DNA from: Sporosarcina sp. P2
Lineage (GTDB): Bacteria; Bacillota; Bacilli; Bacillales_A; Planococcaceae
DNA: 64,000 nucleotides
Reading direction: 5' to 3'
NCBI RefSeq assembly: GCF_002743255.1
Contig: NZ_PDYY01000012.1
Location: 62,001-126,000 of the forward strand
Made by a program: the position numbers and the translations under genes. Numbering within the stretch: the stretch's first letter is position 1; each line of letters starts with the position of its first letter. Under the pieces are notes generated by a model. That model was given only the letters and a program-made list of their open reading frames with translations. It ran no database searches and was not told the origin of the DNA. Positions 7,434-15,975 of this stretch are shown here, piece after piece.

Positions 7434-8384
7434 ATGATTCGTTTTGAAGATGTTTCAAAGAGTTATGATATGTCACGCTTAGTCGTGGAATCGGTGAATT
7501 TAGAGATTCAGCGCGGGGAGTTTCTTGTACTGGTCGGACCCAGTGGTTGCGGGAAGACCACAACGCTTAAGATGATCAATCGACTGATCCCACTTACAAA
7601 AGGTACGATTTGGCTCGATGGCAAGCGAATCAGTGACTATCCAATCCATGAGCTCCGTTGGCAAATCGGCTATGTTTTACAACAAATCGCCTTATTTCCC
7701 CATATGACAATTGAAGAAAACATTGCAATTGTTCCCGAACTGGTCGGGTGGAAAAAGAAAGACATCCGCGCACGTGTAACGGAACTACTTGAAATGGTCG
7801 GGCTAGATCCCAAAGTGTACCGAAAGCGTAAACCGGATGAATTATCAGGCGGTCAGCAACAGCGAGTAGGTGTCGTACGTGCACTGGCGGCAGACCCAGA
7901 TATTCTATTGATGGATGAACCATTCAGCGCACTAGATCCAATTAGCCGTTTGAAACTGCAGGATGATCTGCTAGATTTGCAAAATAGAATCCAAAAGACC
8001 ATCGTATTCGTCACGCATGATTTACAAGAAGCATTTAAATTAGGTGATCGTGTCTGTATCATGAATGAGGGCAAGATTGAGCAAGTTGCAACACCGCAAG
8101 AAATCCTCACCAAACCTGCGTCACCATTCGTGCGCGAATTTACAGCATCAGCCGTAGCCCGCACATTTTCCATTGCGGATCATATAGAAGAGATCCCGAC
8201 AGATCTATCGCTCGCTTTTGCAATTCCAATTGATTCTGAATGGGGGCCACTCTTGCAGTTCTTGGCTTCTGATGATCAAGTTGCGATTAAACAAGATGGA
8301 CAAGTTATTGGTATGGTTACCCGAAAAGGAATCCTACATTTCCTAGCGGAGCAGTCACTGAAAGGAGGAATATCTCATGAATAG
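7434..8384 (+). CDS. OpuC/EgtV-type ABC importer ATPase
   Basis: 316 residues. Walker A GPSGCGKTT, Q-loop, signature LSGGQQQRVG and Walker B ILLMDEPFSALD, then a C-terminal regulatory part (about 240-316) of the kind carrying CBS-like regions in osmolyte importers. Start ATG 7434 behind GGGAGGG. Its 3' end overlaps the permease-binding-protein fusion by 8 bases. The family includes OpuCA (glycine betaine, choline, carnitine), BilEA and EgtV (ergothioneine). Because the partner is a fused permease-receptor, the EgtUV/BilE subgroup is the best match. Substrate is inferred only. Confidence 0.85.
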   Translation: MIRFEDVSKSYDMSRLVVESVNLEIQRGEFLVLVGPSGCGKTTTLKMINRLIPLTKGTIWLDGKRISDYPIHELRWQIGYVLQQIALFPHMTIEENIAIVPELVGWKKKDIRARVTELLEMVGLDPKVYRKRKPDELSGGQQQRVGVVRALAADPDILLMDEPFSALDPISRLKLQDDLLDLQNRIQKTIVFVTHDLQEAFKLGDRVCIMNEGKIEQVATPQEILTKPASPFVREFTASAVARTFSIADHIEEIPTDLSLAFAIPIDSEWGPLLQFLASDDQVAIKQDGQVIGMVTRKGILHFLAEQSLKGGISHE

Positions 8385-9894
8385 TTTTCTAGATGTTCTT
8401 CAAAGTCGGCGCGCTCAATTACTGGAAGCTCTGATCGAACATATTCAAATCTCATTAATCTCCTTATTAATTGCGGTACTGATTGCTGTTCCACTTGGCA
8501 TCTATTTGACAAATCGGCGAAAAATGGCGGAATCTGTCATCGGTGCAAGTGCTGTATTGCAGACGATTCCTTCCCTTGCACTACTTGGTCTATTGATTCC
8601 CTTATTCGGTATAGGGAAAATACCCGCAATTATAGCGTTAGTCGTCTATGCGTTGTTGCCCATCTTACGTAATACATACACGGGCATTAAAGAAGTAGAT
8701 CCTTCACTTAAAGAAGCAGCGACTGCGATGGGAATGAATACCCGAAAGAGGCTGATGAAAGTTGAATTACCGCTCGCAATGCCGATCATCATGGCAGGTA
8801 TCCGCACTTCGATGGTATTGATCGTCGGAACTGCAACATTAGCGGCTTTGATTGGCGCAGGTGGTCTAGGTGATTTGATATTGCTTGGTATTGATCGTAA
8901 TAATCCATCATTAATTGTCCTAGGCGCTATACCTGCAGCGTTACTAGCACTATTCTTCGATTACCTACTAAAGATATTCGAAGGTCTTTCGTTTAGGAAA
9001 GCTATTACCGCATTTGTCATTTTCGTTATTGTAGCAGTCTTGATGATAGCAGCTCCATTCATAGGCGGTAACTCCAAACACGAATTAGTCATTGGGGCCA
9101 AGCTTGGCGCAGAACCTGAAATTCTTATTAATATGTATAAACTATTGATTGAAGACCAAACGGATCTCTCCGTGGAATTAAAACCGGGGCTCGGTAAAAC
9201 GTCATTCGTCTTCAATGCACTGAAATCTGGAAGCATCGATTTGTACCCGGAGTTTACAGGTACGGCTATATCCGAGTTTTTGAAGGAAGAAGCCGTCAGC
9301 AATGACCGGGACGAAGTGTATGAGCAAGCGCGAAAAGGACTAGACGAACAATTTAATATGACATTCCTGACACCGATGTCCTTCAATAATACGTATACAC
9401 TCGCTGTCTCCAAAGCATTCCAAGAAGAGTACGGACTTAAAACAATTTCTGATCTAGCCGCAGTTGAACAAGCCGTTAAAGCGGGCTTTACTCTTGAATT
9501 TAATGACCGTGAAGATGGATACCTGGGTATACAAAAGCTGTATGGCATTACGTTCCCTTCCATCCAAACGATGGAACCGAAGCTGCGCTATCAGGCTATA
9601 GAGGCAGGCGAAATCAACTTGATGGATGCCTATTCGACGGATAGTGAGCTACGCGAATATGATTTGTCAGTTCTAGAAGACGACAAAGAACTGTTCCCTC
9701 CGTATCAAGGCGCGCCATTGCTTCGCAAAGAGACATTAAATAAATATCCCGAACTTGAGGAAGCGTTAAATAGCCTAGCCGGAATCGTGACGGACGATGA
9801 GATGCGTGAAATGAATTATCAAGTGAACGCGGAAGGTGCTAGTGCGAAAACAGTAGCAGAGGCATTTTTGAAAGAACAAGGTTTGTTGGAGTAG
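8377..9894 (+). CDS. Fused ABC permease/substrate-binding protein, EgtU/BilEB-like
   Basis: 505 residues. The first half (about 20-215) is an OpuCB-type permease with six helices and the EAA loop 'EAATAMGMNTRKRLMKVELPLAMPIIMAG'. After another helix (about 210-228) comes a complete external receptor domain (about 235-505). It has OsmX/OpuCC motifs DLYPEFTGTA, FNNTYTLAV, FNDREDGYLG, DAYSTDSEL and PPYQGAPL. AGGAGG precedes ATG 8377. Fusion of permease and receptor is the layout of EgtU (ergothioneine) and BilEB in Gram-positives. A quaternary-ammonium osmolyte is the alternative substrate. Second of two co-translated genes. Confidence 0.82.
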   Translation: MNSFLDVLQSRRAQLLEALIEHIQISLISLLIAVLIAVPLGIYLTNRRKMAESVIGASAVLQTIPSLALLGLLIPLFGIGKIPAIIALVVYALLPILRNTYTGIKEVDPSLKEAATAMGMNTRKRLMKVELPLAMPIIMAGIRTSMVLIVGTATLAALIGAGGLGDLILLGIDRNNPSLIVLGAIPAALLALFFDYLLKIFEGLSFRKAITAFVIFVIVAVLMIAAPFIGGNSKHELVIGAKLGAEPEILINMYKLLIEDQTDLSVELKPGLGKTSFVFNALKSGSIDLYPEFTGTAISEFLKEEAVSNDRDEVYEQARKGLDEQFNMTFLTPMSFNNTYTLAVSKAFQEEYGLKTISDLAAVEQAVKAGFTLEFNDREDGYLGIQKLYGITFPSIQTMEPKLRYQAIEAGEINLMDAYSTDSELREYDLSVLEDDKELFPPYQGAPLLRKETLNKYPELEEALNSLAGIVTDDEMREMNYQVNAEGASAKTVAEAFLKEQGLLE

Positions 9895-9919
9895 TTCGGA
9901 AGGTATGACCGTTGTACGT

Positions 9920-10045
9920 ATTGAGCGGTTACAGGGCAGGTATGAGCGCATACGGCGTATGATAGAGCGCGTGTGTACGCTGATAGAGCGCTTGGACACC
10001 GCCTTAGAGCGGTTAATCGAACATTATGATCGCTTATTCGGTTTA
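9920..10045. repeat. Degenerate 21-bp tandem repeat (about 6 units), GAGCG core
   Basis: Units begin at 9920, 9941, 9962, 9983, 10004 and 10025, with a remnant at 10046. Each has the form (a/t)t(a)GAGCG(c/g) plus 13 variable bases, so the period is exactly 21. The frame from ATG 9905 is open (77 aa, heptads of ..IER/YER..) but has no well-spaced ribosome site and runs into the terminator at 10092. I treat it as an intergenic repeat rather than a gene. Similar TATGAGCG arrays occur between genes in Bacillales genomes, from general knowledge. Confidence 0.7.
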
Positions 10046-10091
10046 ATGAGCGAAACGGAACAGCCCTCTCCTACTTACCAAGGCATCTATA

Positions 10092-10141
10092 AAACTAAAA
10101 ACAGTCGCTGGCAGAAATATGCTGGTGACTATTTTTAGTTT
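10092..10141. terminator. Terminator after the EgtUV-like operon
   Basis: AAACTAAAAACAGTC pairs with GACTATTTTTAGTTT across a 20-base loop that itself holds GCTGGCA-like pairing. Between it and the lipoprotein gene (10142-10404) I see only non-repetitive sequence. Confidence 0.65.
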
Positions 10142-10404
10142 ATTTAATTAATCCATCCACGCAACATGTAGGTTGTTGACCCCATCATAACGCGTGCACG
10201 CCCGTCGCGTATGAACTTCTCTACCTAACCCGTCATATTACTACGGCCACCTGACACCCGCAACAATTCATCTCACCTTTTTAGTTAACTAGTATGTATT
10301 TATTAAAAATAGATGGGTTGCTTTTACATATTCGGAGTGCCCAATGGCTTCAGACAATACTGGAAAATGTTATAATAAAATATATAGATAAGGAGGCATA
10401 TGCG

Positions 10405-11007
10405 ATGAAAAAATGGATGAGTATAGCTCTCTTAAGTTGCATATTATTTCTAAGTGCCTGTGCAGCAACCGATACGAATAAATTGACGATGCCTGAACTT
10501 ACGGATCGTGAAAAACAAATACTTGAAACAGCTGCTAATACTTCATTTGTCTTTGATTATACAGCAGATCAAAACTACAAAAAGGTAACTTTGTGGGTAG
10601 AGAAGTACAAAAAAGGTAAGAAGGTTGCGGAACCGATCAGCGAATTATCTACTCCACTGCCTGGTGAGTCGACGAAGGGTAGTATCGTTTTGACGGTCAC
10701 ACAAACTCTCGAGAAAGAATTATTATTCTCCGCAAGTGTTAGTGACGCTAAAGGCTCTGCGAGTGTGAGTAATCAAGATGAACTTAAGAGTATGGATGAC
10801 ATGGCGACTCTATTTAATACCAATCCACAAGAAGGTTTACTTCTTTCGGACAACATGTTGTTGGCCGGTATCATCTACACATCTACGACAGAAGGTTCAC
10901 CGACTAGTACGTTATCTAACGATTTTTATGAACAAAAAGAAGGCTACTTGGACGAATTAAAAGAATACGATGTAGTTTACGTATTACGGGCTTCGTTTGA
11001 AAAATAA
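10405..11007 (+). CDS. Lipoprotein of unknown function
   Basis: 200 residues. Start ATG 10405 has AAGGAGG 9 bases upstream; the frame is open further 5' but with no ribosome site. The N-terminus MKKWMSIALLSCILFLSAC is a lipoprotein signal with lipobox LSAC (Cys19). The mature part is polar and likely beta-rich ('FVFDYTADQNYKKVTLWVEKY', 'TKGSIVLTVTQTLEKELLFSASVSD'). I do not recognise a family. It is flanked by terminators on both sides, so it is expressed alone on the outer membrane face. Confidence 0.8.
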   Translation: MKKWMSIALLSCILFLSACAATDTNKLTMPELTDREKQILETAANTSFVFDYTADQNYKKVTLWVEKYKKGKKVAEPISELSTPLPGESTKGSIVLTVTQTLEKELLFSASVSDAKGSASVSNQDELKSMDDMATLFNTNPQEGLLLSDNMLLAGIIYTSTTEGSPTSTLSNDFYEQKEGYLDELKEYDVVYVLRASFEK

Positions 11008-11009
11008 AA

Positions 11010-11046
11010 GAACTGGATGACAAGTACACGACTTGTCGCCCAGTTC
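11010..11046. terminator. Hairpin between convergent lipoprotein and yqeY genes
   Basis: GAACTGG...CCAGTTC outer stem and GACAAGT / ACTTGTC inner stem with a 5-base loop. The T-run is poor, so termination strength is uncertain. Confidence 0.6.
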
Positions 11047-11058
11047 CCGATTGGTAAT

Positions 11059-11496
11059 TCAATTCTGCAAATACTCTTTTACTGCCTGCGAAACAGTCTT
11101 TCCTTCTGCACGACCAGCAACTTCCTTCATTACAACGCCGATTGTCTGCCCCATTGATGCATCGGTTGGAATGCCTAATGATGCTATCAATTCTTTTACT
11201 TCTTCCACATTCATCTGCTTCGGCAAATAAGATTCGACAATCGCGATCTTCGCTTTTTCTGCTTCCACGATGTCTTCGCGATTGGCTTTTTGACCTTCTT
11301 CAAGCGATTGTTTGGTTTGCTTGAGCTCACGCTGAACGATTTTGATTTCTTCTTCAATCGTCAGTTCACGCTTTAGATCTAGTGATTCATTCTGTAGACC
11401 TGCTCTCAATAAATTGATGACACCTTTCTTCATTGTGTCTTTTTCCTTCATTGCTGTCCTTATATCGGCCATTAAACGATCTCTTAGTTCTGACAT
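11059..11496 (-). CDS. yqeY: GatB/YqeY domain protein
   Basis: 145 residues, the usual YqeY size. Pattern: 'MSELRDRLMADIRTAMKEKD...KKGVINLLRAGLQN', then 'IVESYLPKQMNVEEVKELI', 'MGQTIGVVMKEVAGRAEGKTVSQAVKEYL'. The fold is that of the tail domain of GatB, the tRNA amidotransferase subunit that contacts tRNA, and a tRNA-related role is assumed. In many Bacillales the gene follows rpsU; here it stands alone. Start ATG 11496. Confidence 0.9.
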   Translation of the reverse strand: MSELRDRLMADIRTAMKEKDTMKKGVINLLRAGLQNESLDLKRELTIEEEIKIVQRELKQTKQSLEEGQKANREDIVEAEKAKIAIVESYLPKQMNVEEVKELIASLGIPTDASMGQTIGVVMKEVAGRAEGKTVSQAVKEYLQN

Positions 11497-11697
11497 TGAA
11501 ATCCCTCGTTTCTATAGTGTTACTTACAGTATACAAAATAATCCTGCGTTCAGTCTTGTATTGTCACTCCGCCTTAATTGACGAAAGTAGCGGTCTGGTT
11601 TACACTTTTTAGTAAGTAACTTCTTCATTTAGCGTAAGGCCATAAACCTTATCTATTGGAGGAGTTTTTCGACATGTATAAAAAAGGAGTTCATTAT

Positions 11698-13890
11698 ATG
11701 AAAAAAAGTGTAGTACTCGCGGAAAAGCCTTCCGTGGCGAGGGATATTGCCCGCGTGCTGAACTGCAATAAAAAAGGTAACGGCTATTTAGAAGGCGATA
11801 AATATATCGTGACATGGGCTCTTGGACACTTGGTGACACTCGCTGATCCAGAAAATTATGATACGAAATTCAAGACGTGGAAACTAGATGATCTACCGAT
11901 GATGCCCAAGGACTTGAAACTTACCGTCATCAAACAAACGAGCAGACAATACAATGCCGTAAAAGCACAACTACTTCGCACGGACGTTTCAGATATCATT
12001 ATCGGGACAGATGCTGGACGTGAAGGAGAATTAGTCGCACGTTGGATTATTGAAAAAGCGAAAGTTAAGAAGCCGATTAAACGTCTATGGATTTTATCCG
12101 TAACGGACAAAGCAATTAAAGATGGTTTCGCTCAGTTAAAACCTGGTACAGCTTATGAAAATTTATTTGAAGCTGCAGTCGCCCGCTCTGAAGCTGATTG
12201 GTATATCGGTCTCAATGCCACGCGCGCACTGACAACCAAATTCAACGCACAACTGAATTGCGGACGTGTGCAGACGCCTGTCGTTGCAATTATTGCACAG
12301 CGTGAAGAGGAAATTAACACCTTCCGTCCTAAAACTTTTTACGGCATCGAAGCACAGTCTGACTCTAAATTAAAACTGACATGGCAGGATGCAAAAACAG
12401 GCGATACCCGATCATTTGACCGTGATAAACTATCTGCCATCGTCCAAAAAGTGGATGGCAAACAAGCTGTAATTGAAAATGTCGAGAAGAAAGCGAAAAA
12501 GACATTCTCACCAGGTCTATACGATTTAACTGAATTACAGCGTGATGCCAACAAAATGTTTGGCTACTCGGCAAAAGATACACTAAACATCATGCAGAAA
12601 TTATATGAACAACATAAAATACTTACCTATCCACGCACCGACTCTCGCTTCCTTTCAAGCGATCTCGTTGCAACACTTCCCGAGCGCTTGAAAACTGTCG
12701 GTATAGGCGAATATCGTGCACTTGCGAATAAAATATTGAAGAAACCGCTGAAGACGAGTAAGTCCTTTGTTGACGATAGCAAAGTATCCGATCACCACGC
12801 AATCATTCCGACAGAAGAAATCGTATTACTCGACAAATTGTCCGATCGCGAACGGAAAATCTATGATCTGGTTGTTAAGCGATTCTTAGCCGTTCTGTTC
12901 CCAGCACATGAATACGAACAACTAACGGTTCATGCAAAAATTGCAGACGAACGATTCACAGCACGCGGAAAAACCATTTTGGCCGCTGGTTGGAAAGAAG
13001 TTTATAATAACCAATTCGATGAAGAAGAAACTGAACAGGACACAAAAGAACAATTATTACCTAAGCTCGTAGCAGGCGATAAGCTAGACATCAAACTTAT
13101 CAAAGAAACTTCTGGACAAACGAAGCCCCCTGCCCGATTCAATGAAGCTACATTATTATCTGCAATGGAAAATCCAACGAAATATATAGGTACACAGGAT
13201 AAGAAACTTGCTGATACATTGAAATCCACAGGCGGACTAGGAACCGTGGCAACGCGTGCTGATATTATCGATAAGCTCTTTAACTCATTCCTGATCGAAA
13301 AACGCGGAAAAGACATCCACGTCACGAACAAAGGAAAACAGTTGCTCGAATTAGTACCGGATGAATTGAAATCTCCTTTGCTGACAGCGGAGTGGGAATT
13401 GAAACTAGAGAAGATTGCAAAAGGTCAGCTGAAAAAAGAAGATTTCATTAATGAAATGAAGGACTATACGAAGGAAATTGTTTCAGAGATTAAAGCGAGC
13501 GAAGCGAAGTTTAAGCACGATAATATTTCTACGAAAACATGTCCAGACTGCGGCAAGCCGATGCTTGAAGTAAATGGCAAGCACGGCAAGATGCTCGTTT
13601 GTCAGGATCGTGAGTGTGGTCACCGTAAAAACGTCTCCCGTGTCACGAACGCACGATGTCCACAATGTAAAAAGAAAATGGAGCTACGAGGCGAAGGCGA
13701 CGGGCAGATCTTTACATGTAAGTGTGGTTATCGTGAAAAACTTTCTACGTTCAAAGCGCGACGTGAGAAGAATTCAAAAGGTAAGGTCAACAAGCGCGAT
13801 GTGCAGAAGTATTTAAAGAAAAACAATGATGATGAGCCTGTCAATAATCCATTTGCAGATGCTTTGAAAGGGTTAAAGCTGGACGACTAA
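11698..13890 (+). CDS. topB: DNA topoisomerase III (TopB)
   Basis: 730 residues from ATG 11698 (AAAGGAG upstream; earlier in-frame ATGs at 11656 and 11674 are less likely). TOPRIM domain with LAEKPSVA and TDAGREGE; the type IA core ends in the active-site TYPRTDSRF (Tyr about 320); two C-terminal zinc-finger modules (CPDCGKPM...C, CPQCKKKM...CKCG). Size and sequence follow B. subtilis TopB closely. The enzyme removes negative supercoils and decatenates single-strand-containing intermediates. A second, diverged homologue lies at 61.7-63.8 kb. Confidence 0.95.
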   Translation: MKKSVVLAEKPSVARDIARVLNCNKKGNGYLEGDKYIVTWALGHLVTLADPENYDTKFKTWKLDDLPMMPKDLKLTVIKQTSRQYNAVKAQLLRTDVSDIIIGTDAGREGELVARWIIEKAKVKKPIKRLWILSVTDKAIKDGFAQLKPGTAYENLFEAAVARSEADWYIGLNATRALTTKFNAQLNCGRVQTPVVAIIAQREEEINTFRPKTFYGIEAQSDSKLKLTWQDAKTGDTRSFDRDKLSAIVQKVDGKQAVIENVEKKAKKTFSPGLYDLTELQRDANKMFGYSAKDTLNIMQKLYEQHKILTYPRTDSRFLSSDLVATLPERLKTVGIGEYRALANKILKKPLKTSKSFVDDSKVSDHHAIIPTEEIVLLDKLSDRERKIYDLVVKRFLAVLFPAHEYEQLTVHAKIADERFTARGKTILAAGWKEVYNNQFDEEETEQDTKEQLLPKLVAGDKLDIKLIKETSGQTKPPARFNEATLLSAMENPTKYIGTQDKKLADTLKSTGGLGTVATRADIIDKLFNSFLIEKRGKDIHVTNKGKQLLELVPDELKSPLLTAEWELKLEKIAKGQLKKEDFINEMKDYTKEIVSEIKASEAKFKHDNISTKTCPDCGKPMLEVNGKHGKMLVCQDRECGHRKNVSRVTNARCPQCKKKMELRGEGDGQIFTCKCGYREKLSTFKARREKNSKGKVNKRDVQKYLKKNNDDEPVNNPFADALKGLKLDD

Positions 13891-13912
13891 TATCAAAAAA
13901 GGCTGGCTATTG

Positions 13913-14001
13913 TATTGAGGTGGGGATTGAGTGCGAAGATGTGCTCCTAACGTTTCGCTTTAACTCGCAAAAGCCCTTCTACGCGCCAATCCCTTACAAT
14001 A
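13913..14001. repeat. Imperfect inverted-repeat element
   Basis: TATTGaGGTGGGGATTG (13913-13929) is inverted at 13987-14001 (CAATCCCTTACAATA), with a GC-richer core between. It lies in the gene-free stretch 13891-14379. Possibly a decayed member of an intergenic repeat family. Confidence 0.4.
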
Positions 14002-14148
14002 TGAGTGATTGATACTTTTGGTTGTGCATTAAAGTAAATGCTGTAATAGCTTTTGAACTTCAGTACTTGAATCTAAATAAGTTAAGGCAAAAAAATAATT
14101 CTCATACTACTTACAGTGAGTGATCCAAGTACCCGCACTATCAATGTA

Positions 14149-14286
14149 GAATGGAAGCGGAAGTTGGTGGCGCCTACCGATGGATCAGCCCAATCAGGTG
14201 AGACAACCAAAAGAGAGCGCAGCGAACTGGTTGGCTCACCGCGGGTCCATGGGAAAGCGTCCGCCAACTGGAACTTCAATCCCCAA
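14149..14286. repeat. Nested palindromic intergenic repeat
   Basis: Outer arms: GAATGGAAGCGGAAGTTGG near 14149-14167 versus the complement of CCAACTGGAACTTCAATCC at 14264-14282. Inner hairpin: GTGAGACAACC / GGTTGGCTCAC (14198-14208 and 14229-14239). The layout resembles the Bacillaceae intergenic repeats with GCGGAAAGCGTCCGCC-type cores; here the core reads GGAAAGCGTCCGCCAAC. It could fold into a branched RNA. The short open frame through it is not a gene. Confidence 0.55.
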
Positions 14287-14331
14287 CACAACACCACTTC
14301 ACTCTCTACAGTATTTGTACTTTAAATCACT

Positions 14332-14370
14332 AAAAAAGCTGTCCCACAAAACTTCGTGGGACAGCTTTTA
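14332..14370. terminator. Terminator of proS
   Basis: AAAGCTGTCCCAC / GTGGGACAGCTTT, 13-bp perfect stem, 8-base loop and A/T tails on both sides. It lies 10 bases after the proS stop codon. Confidence 0.9.
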
Positions 14371-14379
14371 ATTTCTTTA

Positions 14380-15816
14380 TTAGTAAGCTCTTGCAAACCA
14401 AACCGTATGCTTCGACTCATTTCCACAATTAATACATGTGGATTTCTCTGCTGGTGGGTTGAATGGAATATTACGTGTTGTAAACTTCGTTTCATCTTTG
14501 ACATGTTCTTCACATGCGTCATCTCCACACCAGCCTGCAAGGATCCAGCCTGGAGTTACTTCGTTTGTCGCACTATCTTCAATATGCTTCTGCAACTCAT
14601 CCAGCGTATCGATGTTCGTATGGGAATGTTCGTCACGGAACGTAAGAGCATTTTCAAGCAATCGCTTCTGCATCGTCTGTAGTTCTTGCTCGATGCTCGC
14701 TACAGCTTCAGTCAGGTCAACTGCTACTTTCTCGCCGCCGTCACGCGCTTTCATTAATGCTTGATTGTTATCAAGATCACGTGGTCCTAGTTCTAGACGT
14801 ACTGGAACACCCTTTAATTCATACTCATTAAACTTGAAACCTGGAGACTGATCAGAATCGTCTAAACGAACACGAATGCCTTTAGATTTCAATTCAGCGT
14901 AGATTTCGTCCAGCTTTTCCATGATGGCAGGATTCTTCTTCCAAGGACCCACTGGGATCAGCACGACTTGTGTCGGTGCAATGCGCGGAGGTAATACAAG
15001 ACCTTGCTCGTCACCATGTACCATGATAACAGAACCGATCAAGCGTGTGGATGTCCCCCACGATGTCGTATGCACGAACTGATGCTTATTTTCTTTTGTT
15101 AAGTATTTGATATCAAATGCTTCCGCAAACTTTGTTCCGAGGTAATGTGAAGTTCCGGCTTGTACTGCTTTACCATCTTTCATCATCGCTTCAATCGAGA
15201 ATGTATCAATAGCACCCGCAAAACGCTCCGATGGTGTTTTCTGACCGTCATATACAGGAATTGCAAGTAGGTCTTCTACAACTTCTTTGTAGATTTCCAA
15301 CATTTGCATCGTCTCATGGCGCGCTTCTTCTTCATCTACGTGTGCAGTATGTCCTTCTTGCCATAAAAATTCTGATGTCCGAATGAATGGTAACGTCTTT
15401 TTCTCCCAGCGGAATACGTTTGCCCACTGGTTGATCAATACAGGAAGATCACGATAGCTCTTGATCCAGTCGGAATACAAATGACCAATCATCGTTTCAG
15501 ACGTCGGACGTAGCGCTAAACGTTCTTCCAATTTCTCGCCCGCGGCTTCTGTTACCCAGGGCAATTCTGGAGAGAATCCTTCGATGTGATCTTTTTCTTT
15601 TTCAAAAAACGACTCCGGAATTAGCATGGGAAAATATGCATTACGGTGACCCGTTTCTTTAAAACGACGATTCATTTCATCTTGAATATGCTCCCAGATT
15701 TCATAGCCGTCCGGTTTAAACGCGATACATCCGCGCACTGGTGTATAATCCATTAAATCCGCTTTCTGGATTGTGTCGATATACCATTTCGTAAAATCAT
15801 TTTGCTGATTGCTCAT
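14380..15816 (-). CDS. proS: Prolyl-tRNA synthetase, archaeal/eukaryotic type
   Basis: 478 residues, the shorter ProS form without the bacterial editing insertion. Class II motifs: motif 1 near 'PMLIPESFF', motif 2 'FRWEKKTLPFIRTSEFLWQEGHTAH', motif 3 'GTSTRLIGSVIMVHGDEQGLVLPPRIAP'. The anticodon-binding domain follows, then a C-terminal zinc-binding-like part (CGDDACEEH...CINCGNES). Start ATG 15816 with GGAGGAA. There is no T-box in the 160-base leader. Whether a second bacterial-type ProS exists elsewhere cannot be seen. Confidence 0.95.
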   Translation of the reverse strand: MSNQQNDFTKWYIDTIQKADLMDYTPVRGCIAFKPDGYEIWEHIQDEMNRRFKETGHRNAYFPMLIPESFFEKEKDHIEGFSPELPWVTEAAGEKLEERLALRPTSETMIGHLYSDWIKSYRDLPVLINQWANVFRWEKKTLPFIRTSEFLWQEGHTAHVDEEEARHETMQMLEIYKEVVEDLLAIPVYDGQKTPSERFAGAIDTFSIEAMMKDGKAVQAGTSHYLGTKFAEAFDIKYLTKENKHQFVHTTSWGTSTRLIGSVIMVHGDEQGLVLPPRIAPTQVVLIPVGPWKKNPAIMEKLDEIYAELKSKGIRVRLDDSDQSPGFKFNEYELKGVPVRLELGPRDLDNNQALMKARDGGEKVAVDLTEAVASIEQELQTMQKRLLENALTFRDEHSHTNIDTLDELQKHIEDSATNEVTPGWILAGWCGDDACEEHVKDETKFTTRNIPFNPPAEKSTCINCGNESKHTVWFARAY

Positions 15817-15937
15817 TACTTCATTTCCTCCTTAGTAAAAACCGCACTCTTGTTATTCCATACTGTTAATCATATAACAAATCAAGCATTCCTACAATTG
15901 AATGCCGTCATAATGCTTGTCCGACATCATCAATACC

Positions 15938-15969
15938 ACAAAAAAACTGCCCTCACTCACGAGGACAGC
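15938..15969 (-). terminator. Terminator of the gltT-like gene
   Basis: Minus strand CTGTCCTC-GTGAGT-GAGGGCAG followed by T7, just beyond the symporter stop codon. Confidence 0.8.
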
Positions 15970-15975
15970 CTTCGA

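Noticed and set aside
9905..10138. 77-codon open frame read as a coiled-coil protein
   Set aside because: It is made of a 21-bp DNA repeat, lacks a properly spaced ribosome site, and its end overlaps the transcription terminator at 10092-10141.
14116..14325. 69-codon open frame in the topB-proS gap
   Set aside because: It runs through a palindromic repeat, has no ribosome site and no protein-like features.
15817..15975. Search for a T-box in front of proS
   Set aside because: No AGGGTGGNACCGCG-like motif or specifier stem was found; only the symporter terminator is present.
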